Assembly (NCBI RefSeq): GCF_036516575.1
Contig: NZ_DATBTY010000073.1
Coordinates: 214,343 to 278,342 of the forward strand
Source: Cerasibacillus sp036516575
Lineage (GTDB): Bacteria > Bacillota > Bacilli > Bacillales > Amphibacillaceae
Direction of reading: 5' to 3'
DNA length: 64,000 nt
Below the pieces are notes generated by a model. It worked only from the letters and a program-made list of their open reading frames with translations, searched no databases and had not been told where the DNA came from. Position numbers and translations under genes: made by a program. Below, piece by piece: positions 41,216 through 50,396 of the stretch; within the stretch, counting starts at the first letter, position 1; the number at the start of each line of letters is the position of its first letter.

Positions 41216-41273
41216 AGTAGCTTGAAGACAAAACAGGTGCAGTTTGTGCCTTCATTTCCTATGACAATGTTTA

Positions 41274-41306
41274 CCCTAAAGCCCCGATTAGGCTTTAGGG
41301 TTTTTT
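41274..41306 (+). terminator. FMN-riboswitch-controlled terminator
   Basis: Ten-bp stem CCCTAAAGCC/GGCTTTAGGG (41274-41283 and 41291-41300) followed by T6, between the aptamer and ribU. Confidence 0.92.
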
Positions 41307-41381
41307 GAATGGAAAATTGTCCAAGGCTAAATCCTTCATCATACGAGATGTGAATCGATAAATAGATGAAGGAGGTAGTTG

Positions 41382-41969
41382 ATGATGCAAACAAATGTGA
41401 AATCATCAAAACTAGTTAAATTAACGATTTTATCCATATTGGGAACAATATCACTGTTACTATTTTTCCTGAACTTCCCACTCCCATTTTTACCAGCTTA
41501 TTTAAAAATTGATTTTAGTGAGGTTCCTGCCTTAATTGCGGCATTGATTTTTTCACCAATGGCTGGGGTGATTGTTGAAGGAATAAAAAACTTATTATAT
41601 CTTTCAATTGGAGGCGGCGAACCAGTCGGTGTTACAGCTAACTTCTTAGCTGGGGTTCTTTTTATCGTACCAGTAGCTGTTCTCTATCATCGTTATAAAG
41701 GGACAAAAAGCATTGTGACTGGTCTTGTCGCTGGTACAATCATTATGGCAGTCGCCATGAGTGTATTAAATTATCTTGTCATTTTACCGATCTATGCGAT
41801 GTTTATGGGGATGGAGGACATGGCACTTGCTCACGTTAAGCGTGCTGCTGTATTATTTGGTATTCTTCCATTCAATATTCTTAAAGGTATTATTGTCGGA
41901 CTCGTATTTGTTCCTGTGTTTCTAAAAATGCGTCAATGGATTGAGAAAAAACAACATGCTTTATCATAA
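41382..41969 (+). CDS. ribU: ECF transporter riboflavin-binding S component RibU
   Basis: A 195-residue membrane protein with six hydrophobic helices that binds riboflavin for uptake through an ECF module (shared EcfAA'T). Sequence FLPAYLKIDFSEVPALIAALIFSP and GVIVEGIKNLLYLSIGGGEPVGVTANFLAG carry the conserved S-component helix and loop motifs of RibU. The upstream FMN riboswitch confirms flavin use. Start at ATG 41382 or 41385, both after AAGGAGG. The EcfA/T genes are not in the window and would be elsewhere. Confidence 0.95.
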   Translation: MMQTNVKSSKLVKLTILSILGTISLLLFFLNFPLPFLPAYLKIDFSEVPALIAALIFSPMAGVIVEGIKNLLYLSIGGGEPVGVTANFLAGVLFIVPVAVLYHRYKGTKSIVTGLVAGTIIMAVAMSVLNYLVILPIYAMFMGMEDMALAHVKRAAVLFGILPFNILKGIIVGLVFVPVFLKMRQWIEKKQHALS

Positions 41970-41970
41970 A

Positions 41971-42004
41971 ATAAAGAGCCTGCTCCTTTTCTTGGAGCAG
42001 GCTC
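41971..42004 (-). terminator. Terminator of the menA-thioesterase operon
   Basis: Perfect 11-bp stem GAGCCTGCTCC/GGAGCAGGCTC (41976-41986 and 41994-42004) with a T-rich minus-strand tail, between convergent ribU and the thioesterase gene. Confidence 0.88.
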
Positions 42005-42019
42005 TCCTATATATGTTGA

Positions 42020-42412
42020 TTATAAACGAACTTTCCTCGGTACAACCCCGATTGTACAACGAGAAACACAAATTAACTGTTCATCTTCATCCGTAATATT
42101 TATCTCCCAAACCATCGTTGAGCGTCCTAGATGTAGAGGAGTGGCTGTAGCCATAACATAGCCTTCACGTTTGCTTTTAATGTGATTAGCATTAATCTCG
42201 AGACCGAATACATGTTGTTTTTCGGGGTCAATATTTAAATATGAGCCCAGACTGGCAGCTGTTTCAGCAAGTAAGACGCTTGCACCACCATGTAAGAATC
42301 CAGCTGGTTGACGCGTTCTCTCATCGACGGGCATGGTCAGTTGTACTTTTTCTTTATCTGAAGACTTGATTTCAATGCCTAATAACTTGATAACTGTATC
42401 ATCAATGTTCAA
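42020..42412 (-). CDS. menI: Hotdog-fold thioesterase, probable DHNA-CoA thioesterase (MenI/YuxO)
   Basis: A 130-residue PaaI/YdiI-type hotdog enzyme. The family core is QPAGFLHGGASVLLAETAASLGS, with the catalytic acid in the ETAAS helix, and a second strand pattern HLGRSTMVWEINI. It lies 14 bases downstream of menA on the same strand. MenA needs free 1,4-dihydroxy-2-naphthoate, made from its CoA ester by just such an enzyme, so a MenI role is a good inference; the symbol is used on this ground. B. subtilis YuxO is the close relative. Cytoplasmic. Confidence 0.82.
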   Translation of the reverse strand: MNIDDTVIKLLGIEIKSSDKEKVQLTMPVDERTRQPAGFLHGGASVLLAETAASLGSYLNIDPEKQHVFGLEINANHIKSKREGYVMATATPLHLGRSTMVWEINITDEDEQLICVSRCTIGVVPRKVRL

Positions 42413-42426
42413 AGATATCCCTCTTT

Positions 42427-43362
42427 TTAGATCAGTTTCTCTAATAATAACGATATGCCTAGTAGGAAACCATAGATTGTATTCGTTTGCCCTGTAGCTA
42501 CCATTGCAGGCATCATTTCAATCGGTTCTGATTTTCCTTGGAATTTATTTATTACATCAAAAGCTTTAAACATACTTAAAAAGGTAATGACTGACCATCT
42601 AGGCAAAATACCATTTACAATAAAGATAGCCGTTAGAGCATAAGCGATTAGAAATAATAATCCTAGGAATTGGATGGCTTGTTTTCGACCGAGTAAAATA
42701 GCTAAAGTATGTCTGCCACTTTCTTTATCATTATCTAAGTCTCGTATATTGTTTGCCATGAGAATCGCACCGATAAAGATTGCGACAGGAATTGAAATAT
42801 AGATTACGTTTAATGTAATTGTTAATGTTTGAATATAATAGCTAATACCGATAATGACTGTTCCCATTAATACCCCAGAAAAAAGTTCTCCAAAAGGTGT
42901 GTAAGCAATAGGGATGGGACCACCAGTATATAAATAACCAATAATCATTCCGATTACACCGATGACAGCAACCCACCAGCTTGAAGCATAGGAAATATAA
43001 ATCCCTAGCAAGATCGCGATACCGAAAAAGGTAAGCGCTAGATTCAAAATCGTTTTCGGTGCTACACCATCTCTAACGATTGTTCCACCGATACCGACTG
43101 AACCTTCATGGTCAAGCCCGCGAACATAATCATAATACTCATTAAACATATTTGTTGCGGATTGAATTAAGATTGAAGCAATGAGCATGGCTAAAAACAA
43201 GCCGATATGTAGCGGTTTTTCTAAAAGTGCAGCCATTGACCCGATAAAAACGGGTATAAATGAAGCTGTCAATGTATGTGGTCGAAGAAGTCGCCACCAT
43301 ACATGGAATCCATCCTTTTCATTAAGTGCTTTTTTCATCGATTGTTTATTCGTCGTTTGCAT
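42427..43362 (-). CDS. menA: 1,4-dihydroxy-2-naphthoate polyprenyltransferase MenA
   Basis: A 311-residue UbiA-superfamily membrane enzyme that attaches the isoprenoid tail to DHNA to give demethylmenaquinone. Two Asp-rich Mg2+/prenyl diphosphate motifs are seen, NMFNEYYDYVRGLD and NNIRDLDNDKESGR, and about eight membrane helices. ATG at 43362 with AGGAGGA upstream. It is transcribed divergently from menF-D-H-B-E, sharing the 210-bp region 43363-43572, so both arms of the pathway are in one cluster. The thioesterase gene follows it. Confidence 0.95.
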   Translation of the reverse strand: MQTTNKQSMKKALNEKDGFHVWWRLLRPHTLTASFIPVFIGSMAALLEKPLHIGLFLAMLIASILIQSATNMFNEYYDYVRGLDHEGSVGIGGTIVRDGVAPKTILNLALTFFGIAILLGIYISYASSWWVAVIGVIGMIIGYLYTGGPIPIAYTPFGELFSGVLMGTVIIGISYYIQTLTITLNVIYISIPVAIFIGAILMANNIRDLDNDKESGRHTLAILLGRKQAIQFLGLLFLIAYALTAIFIVNGILPRWSVITFLSMFKAFDVINKFQGKSEPIEMMPAMVATGQTNTIYGFLLGISLLLEKLI

Positions 43363-43572
43363 GATTTTTCCTCCTGCACAAAACTATCCATCTTAATTTT
43401 ATGATAAAGGATAAACTTGTGTCAATGAAACGCGCTCTATGAGTTTTAAGGACTGTCATTTATTGCTTCACTATAAATAAAGTCCATTCCTTGAGAAACA
43501 TAGGAAAAGAGCATAAAATAGATAGAGTGAAATGTTTATATGTTATAGCGATTATGTTGGAGGCTTACATAG

Positions 43573-44955
43573 ATGATAGATCATAATGAAATAACATTAG
43601 ATTGGTTATTAGATGACGTTCTGAGCCAAGGTAGTCACACTAAACGTCAGTTAGTAAGTTATACAAAACGGATTCCTGCCTTTAATCCTTTATCCGTTCT
43701 GGAGTTAGGAAAAGATGAGAATCGTTTCTTTTGGAAGCGGAATGACGATTATTTATATCTGGTTGGAATCGGTAATCTCATAGAACTAGCTGCAAAACAA
43801 GTTGATTACCAAGCGATTTATGAAGAATGGATTCAACTCGTTGATAAAGCATTTGTTCATAACCCTTATCTTGTACCAGGAACAGGTCTTGTCTCATTCG
43901 GAGGGATTGCGTTTGATGATCGCAAGGAAACATCCCAATTATGGGAGAATTTTAGTGCGAGCCAATTACGCGTGCCTAAATTCCTTTTCGTAAAATATAA
44001 AAACGACTACTATTTAACGATTAATCTCATTGTTCAAGACAATGAACATGTCGATTTACAACTTCAAAACATTCAGCAAGAAGAACAACGGTTATTACAA
44101 GATTTAGGGGAATTTCCACAATTAGGTACTATATTAAGGCGAAAAGAAATTGATACAGCATATTGGAAACAAACAATCGAAAAGGCGAAACATTCGATTC
44201 AAAATCATTTAGCAGAAAAAATTGTGTTAGCACGTGAACTTCGTCTGAAATTGTCTGCACCAGGCGAAATGAGTCCAGTTGTAAAAAAACTGATTGAAAC
44301 GCAACCAAATAGTTATGTCTTTGCCTTTGAACAAGGTAATGAATGTTTTTTAGGTGCCACTCCTGAACGATTAGTGCGACTTGAACAACATAAATTGCAA
44401 TCGATGTGTTTAGCAGGGACAGCACCACGCGGTGAAAATGACGTAGAGGACAAAAGAGTCCGTCATGAGCTCTTAAACGATAAAAAAAACCGCGAAGAAC
44501 ATGATTTTGTCGTTCAAATGATTCGACGGGCGATTGAGCCGTATTGTGAGGACATCTATATACCTGATAACCCAACTGTTTACCCGTTAAAAAACTTACA
44601 ACATCTTCATACACCAGTAACAGCTATATTAAAACATGAGTATCATATTTTTGATATCATCAGACAGCTCCATCCTACACCTGCATTGGGAGGAACACCA
44701 AAAGAGGTAGCTTTAGCATTTATTCGAGATGATGAATCATTAGATCGTGGATGGTATGGAGCACCAATTGGTTGGATTGATCATCAAAATAACGGAGAAT
44801 TCGCCGTAGCGATTCGTTCTGGTCTCATTCAGAATGATGAAGCATCATTATTTGCAGGATGTGGGATTGTTAAAGATTCTGATGTTGAAGCAGAATATGA
44901 AGAAACGAAAATTAAGTTCTTACCGATGTTACATGTTTTAGGAGGCCAACGATGA
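43573..44955 (+). CDS. menF: Menaquinone-specific isochorismate synthase MenF
   Basis: A 460-residue chorismate-utilising enzyme that isomerises chorismate to isochorismate, the entry step to menaquinone. The C-terminal catalytic domain (about 200-455) has the conserved KIVLARELRL, FLGATPERLV, LAGTAPRGEN, VYPLKNLQHLHTPV, LHPTPALGGTPKEVAL and GCGIVKDSDVEAEYEETKIK motifs. The N-terminal 190 residues form the usual non-catalytic part. ATG at 43573 with GGAGG nine bases upstream. It overlaps menD by four bases (ATGA) and heads the operon. Confidence 0.96.
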   Translation: MIDHNEITLDWLLDDVLSQGSHTKRQLVSYTKRIPAFNPLSVLELGKDENRFFWKRNDDYLYLVGIGNLIELAAKQVDYQAIYEEWIQLVDKAFVHNPYLVPGTGLVSFGGIAFDDRKETSQLWENFSASQLRVPKFLFVKYKNDYYLTINLIVQDNEHVDLQLQNIQQEEQRLLQDLGEFPQLGTILRRKEIDTAYWKQTIEKAKHSIQNHLAEKIVLARELRLKLSAPGEMSPVVKKLIETQPNSYVFAFEQGNECFLGATPERLVRLEQHKLQSMCLAGTAPRGENDVEDKRVRHELLNDKKNREEHDFVVQMIRRAIEPYCEDIYIPDNPTVYPLKNLQHLHTPVTAILKHEYHIFDIIRQLHPTPALGGTPKEVALAFIRDDESLDRGWYGAPIGWIDHQNNGEFAVAIRSGLIQNDEASLFAGCGIVKDSDVEAEYEETKIKFLPMLHVLGGQR

Positions 44956-46694
44956 AACATACAGAAATCTTGACACGATATGTAGGAAACTTCGTTGATG
45001 AACTAGTAGCAAGTGGCCTAAGAGATGTTATCATTTCGCCTGGTTCAAGATCAACTCCACTTGCGATGACATTTGTACAGCATTCAGAGATTAAAGAATG
45101 GATATTAGTTGATGAGCGCTCTGCTGCTTTCTTTGCTTTAGGATTAGCCAAGGAAACAAAGCGGCCAGTTGCACTTGTTTGTACCTCAGGAACAGCAGCA
45201 GCGAATTACTTTCCAGCGATTGTTGAAGCCTATTATAGTCGTGTTCCTTTAATTGTTTTAACAGCTGACCGTCCACATGAACTACGTGATGTAGGAGCAC
45301 CCCAAGCAATCGAGCAAATTAAAATGTTCGGTGAGTATGTCAAATGGTTTCATGAAATGGCGCTTCCAGAGGCAACGGACTCTATGTTAATTTATGTGAG
45401 ACGGGCGGCATCACGTGCTGTACAAACAGCCAAGCAAGATATCGGTGGACCTGTGCATTTGAATTTCCCATTCCGAGAACCACTCGTACCTGATTTTACA
45501 TTAGACGACCTATGGGGAGAAAGAAATGAAATAGACCTCCCGTTTTCACCGTACTATGATGGGCAGAAACAGTTAAATCATTCCCAATTAACTTCACTCT
45601 TACATGAAATTAAGGAGAAGCGTGGCATCTTGGTTGTTGGTCCACAAGCCGATGAACGTTTAGCAGAAGTAATTATTCAATTGGCGGCGTATTGGCATGT
45701 GCCAATCTTAGCTGACCCATTGTCGCAATTACGAACGGGAAACCATCGTAAGGAGCATATTATTGAAGGGTACGATGCTTTTTTGCGTCATCAATCCATT
45801 CGCAATGAGTTAAAACCTGATTTTATTATTCGCTTTGGAGCAATGCCCATTTCAAAAGCTTATTTATTTTATTTAAAAGAGAACAAAGATATTCCACAAT
45901 TTATTGTTGAACCATATACTGGCTATCGTGAACCTGTAGGAAATCCAACACATATGGTTTATTCGGATCCTATCTCTTTTTGTCAACAAATAATGAATGT
46001 ATCACCACCGATAGAAGAGATGGCATGGTTAAGTAAATGGCAGAAGATCAATGCTATTACCAAAGAGTATCTCGAAACAGATACAAACGATCAATTAACA
46101 GAAGGAAATGCTACACGAACGGTGATTGAGGAACTACCTAACCGCACAATTCTTTTTGTCGGAAATAGCATGGCTATTCGCGATGTCGATACATTTTTAA
46201 TGACCAATTCAAAACAGATATCATTGCTTGCTAATCGTGGTGCAAATGGAATAGATGGTGTTGTATCAAGTAGTATAGGAGCTGCTGCCACAAGAAGACG
46301 TGTGACATTGTTAATTGGTGATTTATCTTTCTATCACGACTTAAACGGTTTGTTAGCTGCTAAACATTATGAACTTGATATGACCATTGTCTTAATGAAT
46401 AATAATGGAGGAGGAATTTTCTCCTTTTTACCACAATCTCAGGACAATAAGCATTTTGAATTATTATTCGGTACACCATTACATATCGATTTTAAGCATG
46501 CTGTTCAGATGTATGGTGGTACTTACCGTGTTCCTAAAACAATTGAAACACTTCGAAAAGAATTAAACGAAAGTTACGAAAGAGCGGGTTTGACTGTTAT
46601 TGAAGTTCGAACAGATCGAACGGAAAATAGTGCATGGCACCGTGAAAAATGGCAAGCGATTCATGATGATATTTTGCAAATGAGGTGGAAATAA
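44952..46694 (+). CDS. menD: 2-succinyl-5-enolpyruvyl-6-hydroxy-3-cyclohexene-1-carboxylate synthase MenD
   Basis: A 580-residue thiamine-diphosphate enzyme combining isochorismate and 2-oxoglutarate. N-terminal pyrimidine-binding domain with VISPGSRSTPLAM, LVDERSAAFFALGLAK and VCTSGTAAANYFPAIVEA; C-terminal diphosphate-binding domain with SSSIGAAAT, LIGDLSFYHDLNGL and MNNNGGGIFSFLPQ, the Mg/ThDP motif. 580 residues is normal. Translation starts inside the end of menF (ATGA), and three bases separate it from menH, so the operon is tightly coupled. Confidence 0.97.
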   Translation: MKHTEILTRYVGNFVDELVASGLRDVIISPGSRSTPLAMTFVQHSEIKEWILVDERSAAFFALGLAKETKRPVALVCTSGTAAANYFPAIVEAYYSRVPLIVLTADRPHELRDVGAPQAIEQIKMFGEYVKWFHEMALPEATDSMLIYVRRAASRAVQTAKQDIGGPVHLNFPFREPLVPDFTLDDLWGERNEIDLPFSPYYDGQKQLNHSQLTSLLHEIKEKRGILVVGPQADERLAEVIIQLAAYWHVPILADPLSQLRTGNHRKEHIIEGYDAFLRHQSIRNELKPDFIIRFGAMPISKAYLFYLKENKDIPQFIVEPYTGYREPVGNPTHMVYSDPISFCQQIMNVSPPIEEMAWLSKWQKINAITKEYLETDTNDQLTEGNATRTVIEELPNRTILFVGNSMAIRDVDTFLMTNSKQISLLANRGANGIDGVVSSSIGAAATRRRVTLLIGDLSFYHDLNGLLAAKHYELDMTIVLMNNNGGGIFSFLPQSQDNKHFELLFGTPLHIDFKHAVQMYGGTYRVPKTIETLRKELNESYERAGLTVIEVRTDRTENSAWHREKWQAIHDDILQMRWK

Positions 46695-46697
46695 TCC

Positions 46698-47504
46698 ATG
46701 TATCTTCAAGTCAATGATGCAACATATTGGTACGAGCTTTATGGTAAAGACCATGCGGAGACACTCGTTTTGTTCCATGGATTTACGAGTCGAACGACAA
46801 CATGGCATCCCTTCATAGCTGATTTTCAAAAAGACTTTCAAGTTCTTGTGATCGATTTACCAGGGCATGGGAAAACAAAGACACCACCTCGGACCATGCA
46901 TACTTTTTGTGCTGATTTTGAGCAGATTCTAGCAAAATTGTCGATTATTTCATGCCATCTACTAGGCTATTCAATGGGTGGTAGAACAGCATTATCATTT
47001 GCGATGCTTTACCCTGAACGAGTTAAATCGCTCATATTGGAAAGTGCATCACCGGGATTACGTACAGAACAAGAACGTGCAACCCGTGTTGCTAACGATC
47101 AAGCACTGATGAACCGTATTATGAATGATGGAATAGAATCTTTTGTTAACTATTGGGAAAACATGCCACTATTTAATACACAAAAATCGTTACCTAAATC
47201 AACTCAGAGAAAGATTCGCGAAGAACGTTTATCACAAACAGAAAATGAATTGGCTCATTCGCTTAAATATATGGGGACAGGTGCTCAGCCAAGTTGGTGG
47301 GAACATCTTAACCTATTCAGCAATCCTGTCTTCCTACTCGTTGGCGAGAAAGATAACAAATTTATTCATATCAATAAACAGATGGATGATTTATTTCCAC
47401 AAAGCCAATTCAAGATGATAGAAAATGCTGGACATGCGATTCATGTGGAACAACCTGAAAAGTTTGGTAAGATAGTATTGGAGTTCATTCATTCTAGAAA
47501 ATGA
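46698..47504 (+). CDS. menH: 2-succinyl-6-hydroxy-2,4-cyclohexadiene-1-carboxylate synthase MenH
   Basis: A 268-residue alpha/beta hydrolase that eliminates pyruvate from the MenD product (SEPHCHC to SHCHC). The oxyanion segment is LVLFHGFTSRTTTWHPF, nucleophile Ser is in LLGYSMGGRTALSFA, and the catalytic His is in IENAGHAIHVEQPE. ATG at 46698, four bases after the menD stop, with AGGTGGA inside menD as ribosome binding site. Same operon as menD. Confidence 0.95.
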   Translation: MYLQVNDATYWYELYGKDHAETLVLFHGFTSRTTTWHPFIADFQKDFQVLVIDLPGHGKTKTPPRTMHTFCADFEQILAKLSIISCHLLGYSMGGRTALSFAMLYPERVKSLILESASPGLRTEQERATRVANDQALMNRIMNDGIESFVNYWENMPLFNTQKSLPKSTQRKIREERLSQTENELAHSLKYMGTGAQPSWWEHLNLFSNPVFLLVGEKDNKFIHINKQMDDLFPQSQFKMIENAGHAIHVEQPEKFGKIVLEFIHSRK

Positions 47505-47534
47505 TATACCATTTAATTAAGGGAGGAATTCTTA

Positions 47535-48353
47535 ATGACAGTACAATGGGAAAAAGTAAGAGACTATGAAGAAATTATTTATGAAAAATATAATGGGATT
47601 GCGAAAGTAACGATTAATCGCCCCGAAAAGCGTAATGCATTTACACCACTGACTGTAAATGAAATGATTGATGCATTTGCGGATGCAAGAGATGATTCAT
47701 CAATTGGTGTCATTATTTTAACAGGTATGGGAGAAAAAGCATTCTGTTCAGGTGGTGACCAAACAGTTCGCGGTCATGGTGGATATGTCGGTTCCGATCA
47801 GGTTCCACGCCTGAATGTGCTTGATTTACAACGTTTAATTCGTACGATCCCGAAACCGGTTATTGCAATGGTCGCAGGTTACGCGATTGGTGGTGGACAT
47901 GTCCTACACGTTGTTTGTGATTTAACGATTGCAGCAGACAATGCTATTTTTGGTCAAACAGGTCCGAAAGTAGGTAGCTTTGATGCTGGTTATGGTGCGG
48001 GTTTATTAGCTGAAATGATTGGCCAAAAACGTGCCCGTGAAATTTGGTACTTATGCCGTCAATATAATGCAGAAGAAGCCTATGAAATGGGAATGGTTAA
48101 TAAGGTCGTTCCATATGAAGAATTAGAAAAAGAAACAATCGCTTGGTGTGAAGAAATTCTTGAAAAATCACCAACAGCGCTGCGTTTCTTAAAAGCATCA
48201 TTCAATGCTGCAACAGATGGTCTTGCAGGTTTACAACAAATGGGTGGAGACGCGACACTACTTTACTATACGACAGATGAAGCGAAAGAAGGAAGAGACG
48301 CATTTAAAGAAAAACGTAAACCAGATTTCGGTCAGTTCCCTCGCTTCCCATAA
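47535..48353 (+). CDS. menB: 1,4-dihydroxy-2-naphthoyl-CoA synthase MenB
   Basis: A 272-residue crotonase-fold enzyme that closes the second ring of naphthoquinone from succinylbenzoyl-CoA. Visible motifs: KVTINRPEKRNAFTPLTV, EKAFCSGGDQTVRGHGGYVG, VIAMVAGYAIGGGHVLHVVCDLTIA (in part: AGYAIGGGHVLHVVCDL), FGQTGPKVGSFDAGYG with the conserved Asp, and the C-terminal GRDAFKEKRKPDFGQFPRFP. 272 residues equals the Bacillus enzyme. GGAGGAATT ribosome binding site eight bases before ATG. Followed by a strong hairpin before menE. Confidence 0.97.
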   Translation: MTVQWEKVRDYEEIIYEKYNGIAKVTINRPEKRNAFTPLTVNEMIDAFADARDDSSIGVIILTGMGEKAFCSGGDQTVRGHGGYVGSDQVPRLNVLDLQRLIRTIPKPVIAMVAGYAIGGGHVLHVVCDLTIAADNAIFGQTGPKVGSFDAGYGAGLLAEMIGQKRAREIWYLCRQYNAEEAYEMGMVNKVVPYEELEKETIAWCEEILEKSPTALRFLKASFNAATDGLAGLQQMGGDATLLYYTTDEAKEGRDAFKEKRKPDFGQFPRFP

Positions 48354-48361
48354 TTCAAATT

Positions 48362-48393
48362 AAAAAACCTTTGCTATAGTGCAAAGGTTTTTT
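48362..48393 (+). terminator. Hairpin between menB and menE
   Basis: Perfect 13-bp inverted repeat (48362-48374 and 48381-48393, loop TATAGT) ending in T6, in the 63-bp gap. It probably attenuates transcription into menE. Confidence 0.88.
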
Positions 48394-48416
48394 AACACAA
48401 AAAAGGGGTAAGTATA

Positions 48417-49880
48417 ATGAATGACATCATTCCACATTGGTTAACACAACAAGCTTTCATATCATCTCATGTGCCTGCGATAGAAATGGAAAATGGTATA
48501 AATATTACATTTTCAGAGTTACAACAAAGGAGTCAACAAACAGCTTATCAAATAGCAGCATATGGTATTCAGGAAGGGGCTCATGTAGCTATTCTTTCAA
48601 AAAATGACCCTAGAATGATCATAACGATTCATGCGTTAAGTTATCTGGGAGCGACAGTTGTTTTGTTAAACACGCGATTAACACCAGCAGAGCTGCAATA
48701 TCAAATTGATGATGCAAATGTCTCATTATTAATCTATCATGATGTCTTTATTGATAAAGTCAAACAACTTCAAATAGAGAACTCGCTTTCGTTTGATGAG
48801 GTTAAGCGATTAAATATAGAGACGGGAGTAGCTCTAAAGGAGGAAATTAGGTTAAGTGATCCGTTTACGATTATATATACATCAGGAACAACCGGTTTTC
48901 CTAAGGGAGTTATCCATACATACGGTAATCATTGGTGGAGTGCGATCAGCTCAGCCTTGAATCTAGGCTTATCAAAGGCAGATAAATGGTTAGCCGTATT
49001 ACCTTTTTTTCATGTCGGTGGTTTATCTATTTTCTTAAAAAGTGTGATTTATGGCATGCCTGTCTATTTGGTGGAAAAGTTTAATGCTGCAATGGTCAAT
49101 GAAGCTATCCGCGAAAAACAAGTCACCATTATTTCCGTTGTGACTGTGATGTTACAACGATTATTAGATGATTTAGGTGTTAAGCGTTATCCAGATACTT
49201 TTCGCGGCATGCTATTAGGAGGAGGACCAGCACCTGAAGTGTTGCTGGAACAAGCGAAAGAAAAACAAGTCCCTGTTTTTCAATCTTATGGTATGACTGA
49301 AACATCGTCACAAATCGTCACTTTAAGCGCTAAGGATGCATTAAGAAAAATCGGTTCATCTGGAAAACCACTTCTATCGGCCCAACTAAAGATTCATAAT
49401 AAGACCACGGATGGGGTCGGTGAAATTTATGTTAAAGGACCGATGGTAACAACCGGTTATTATAATAATGACACAGCTAATGCAAATCTGTTTGATAAAG
49501 GTTGGTTGAAAACGGGTGACCTTGGCCACATAGATTCGGAGGGTTTTTTATATGTAGTCGACCGACGCAATGATTTAATTATTTCCGGTGGAGAAAATGT
49601 TTATCCGACTGAGATTGAGCATGTGTTAGAGCAAATCCCTGATATACGTGAAGTAGCAGTTGTGGGGAGAAAAGACGATACGTGGGGAGAGGTGCCTGTT
49701 GCATATGTTGTATGCGAATCAGAAGCACTGACAGAGAAATGTATAATCGACTATGCGCATAAACATTTAGCACCTTATAAAGTGCCGAAACAAATACTTT
49801 TCATTAATCAGTTACCACGAAATGCATCGAATAAAATAATGCGTCACCAATTAAAAGCGATGCTTCATACAAAAAGATAA
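48417..49880 (+). CDS. menE: 2-succinylbenzoate-CoA ligase MenE
   Basis: A 487-residue acyl-adenylate-forming ligase that makes the CoA thioester for MenB. The ANL motifs are intact: FTIIYTSGTTGFPKGVIHT (A3 region, in part TSGTTGFPKGV), QSYGMTETSSQIV (A5), GWLKTGDLGHIDSEGFLYVVDR (A7/A8, in part KTGDLGHIDSEG) and the catalytic Lys near the end in NASNKIMR. ATG at 48417 with AAAAAGGGG upstream. It is behind a terminator-like hairpin, so its level may be set separately from menFDHB. Confidence 0.96.
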   Translation: MNDIIPHWLTQQAFISSHVPAIEMENGINITFSELQQRSQQTAYQIAAYGIQEGAHVAILSKNDPRMIITIHALSYLGATVVLLNTRLTPAELQYQIDDANVSLLIYHDVFIDKVKQLQIENSLSFDEVKRLNIETGVALKEEIRLSDPFTIIYTSGTTGFPKGVIHTYGNHWWSAISSALNLGLSKADKWLAVLPFFHVGGLSIFLKSVIYGMPVYLVEKFNAAMVNEAIREKQVTIISVVTVMLQRLLDDLGVKRYPDTFRGMLLGGGPAPEVLLEQAKEKQVPVFQSYGMTETSSQIVTLSAKDALRKIGSSGKPLLSAQLKIHNKTTDGVGEIYVKGPMVTTGYYNNDTANANLFDKGWLKTGDLGHIDSEGFLYVVDRRNDLIISGGENVYPTEIEHVLEQIPDIREVAVVGRKDDTWGEVPVAYVVCESEALTEKCIIDYAHKHLAPYKVPKQILFINQLPRNASNKIMRHQLKAMLHTKR

Positions 49881-49894
49881 AACCCTTTGTATGT

Positions 49895-49929
49895 CCTACC
49901 CATCATTGTGACACATTATGGGTAGGAGG
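49895..49929 (+). promoter_or_regulatory. Hairpin overlapping the ribosome binding site of the next gene
   Basis: Nine-bp stem CCTACCCAT/ATGGGTAGG (49895-49903 and 49918-49926). The 3' arm runs into TAGGAGG, the ribosome binding site for the gene at 49938. Could be a translation switch or a weak terminator without T tract. Confidence 0.5.
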
Positions 49930-49937
49930 TGTTTGTC

Positions 49938-50258
49938 TTGACGAAAGAAACATACTATATCGATATGGCGACACATAACATTTCACGTAACAAACATGAA
50001 GGAAATGATCAGTTTGTTATTCAGGCAACAGATGAACAAGTGCATCAGCTAAGGGCGATTTTAAATGCAATGGATGATGAAAACTGGGTATCTTTTTGGC
50101 GTGCTCATATCCCATTTGTCCAATACCATCAAGATTCATCTAATCATAATTATGATCAGCATTTCCTAACCGCTATTCGATTAATCCACGAACTTGGGGA
50201 TGAGGAAACAAAAGCTCATATCCACTCAATGGGCATTAATGAACGTACATTTCTTTAA
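49938..50258 (+). CDS. Hypothetical protein between menE and ytkD
   Basis: A 106-residue soluble protein; TTG start at 49938 is preferred because TAGGAGG lies eight bases upstream (the ORF from 49929 would begin in it). It has YYIDMATHNISRNKHEGNDQF and ATDEQVHQLRAILNAMDDENWVSFWRAHIPFVQYH, then His-rich loops and ELGDEETKAHIHSMG. No signal peptide or membrane segment. The family appears conserved as a small Bacillaceae protein near men/ytk genes, but I do not know its name or function. Confidence 0.7.
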   Translation: MTKETYYIDMATHNISRNKHEGNDQFVIQATDEQVHQLRAILNAMDDENWVSFWRAHIPFVQYHQDSSNHNYDQHFLTAIRLIHELGDEETKAHIHSMGINERTFL

Positions 50259-50396
50259 TTTACAACCATAGGGTGTTTTCGATAGTTTAAAATCGGACAC
50301 CCTCTTTATTTTCTGTCTTTCAATTAATATTCATGTTAAAATAGGAAAAGTATGATGCAATAATATGTGTAAAATGATTAAAAAGGTAGCTGACAT

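Noticed and set aside
44129..44614. 161-codon minus-strand frame inside menF
   Set aside because: Complementary to conserved MenF catalytic motifs and without a ribosome binding site.
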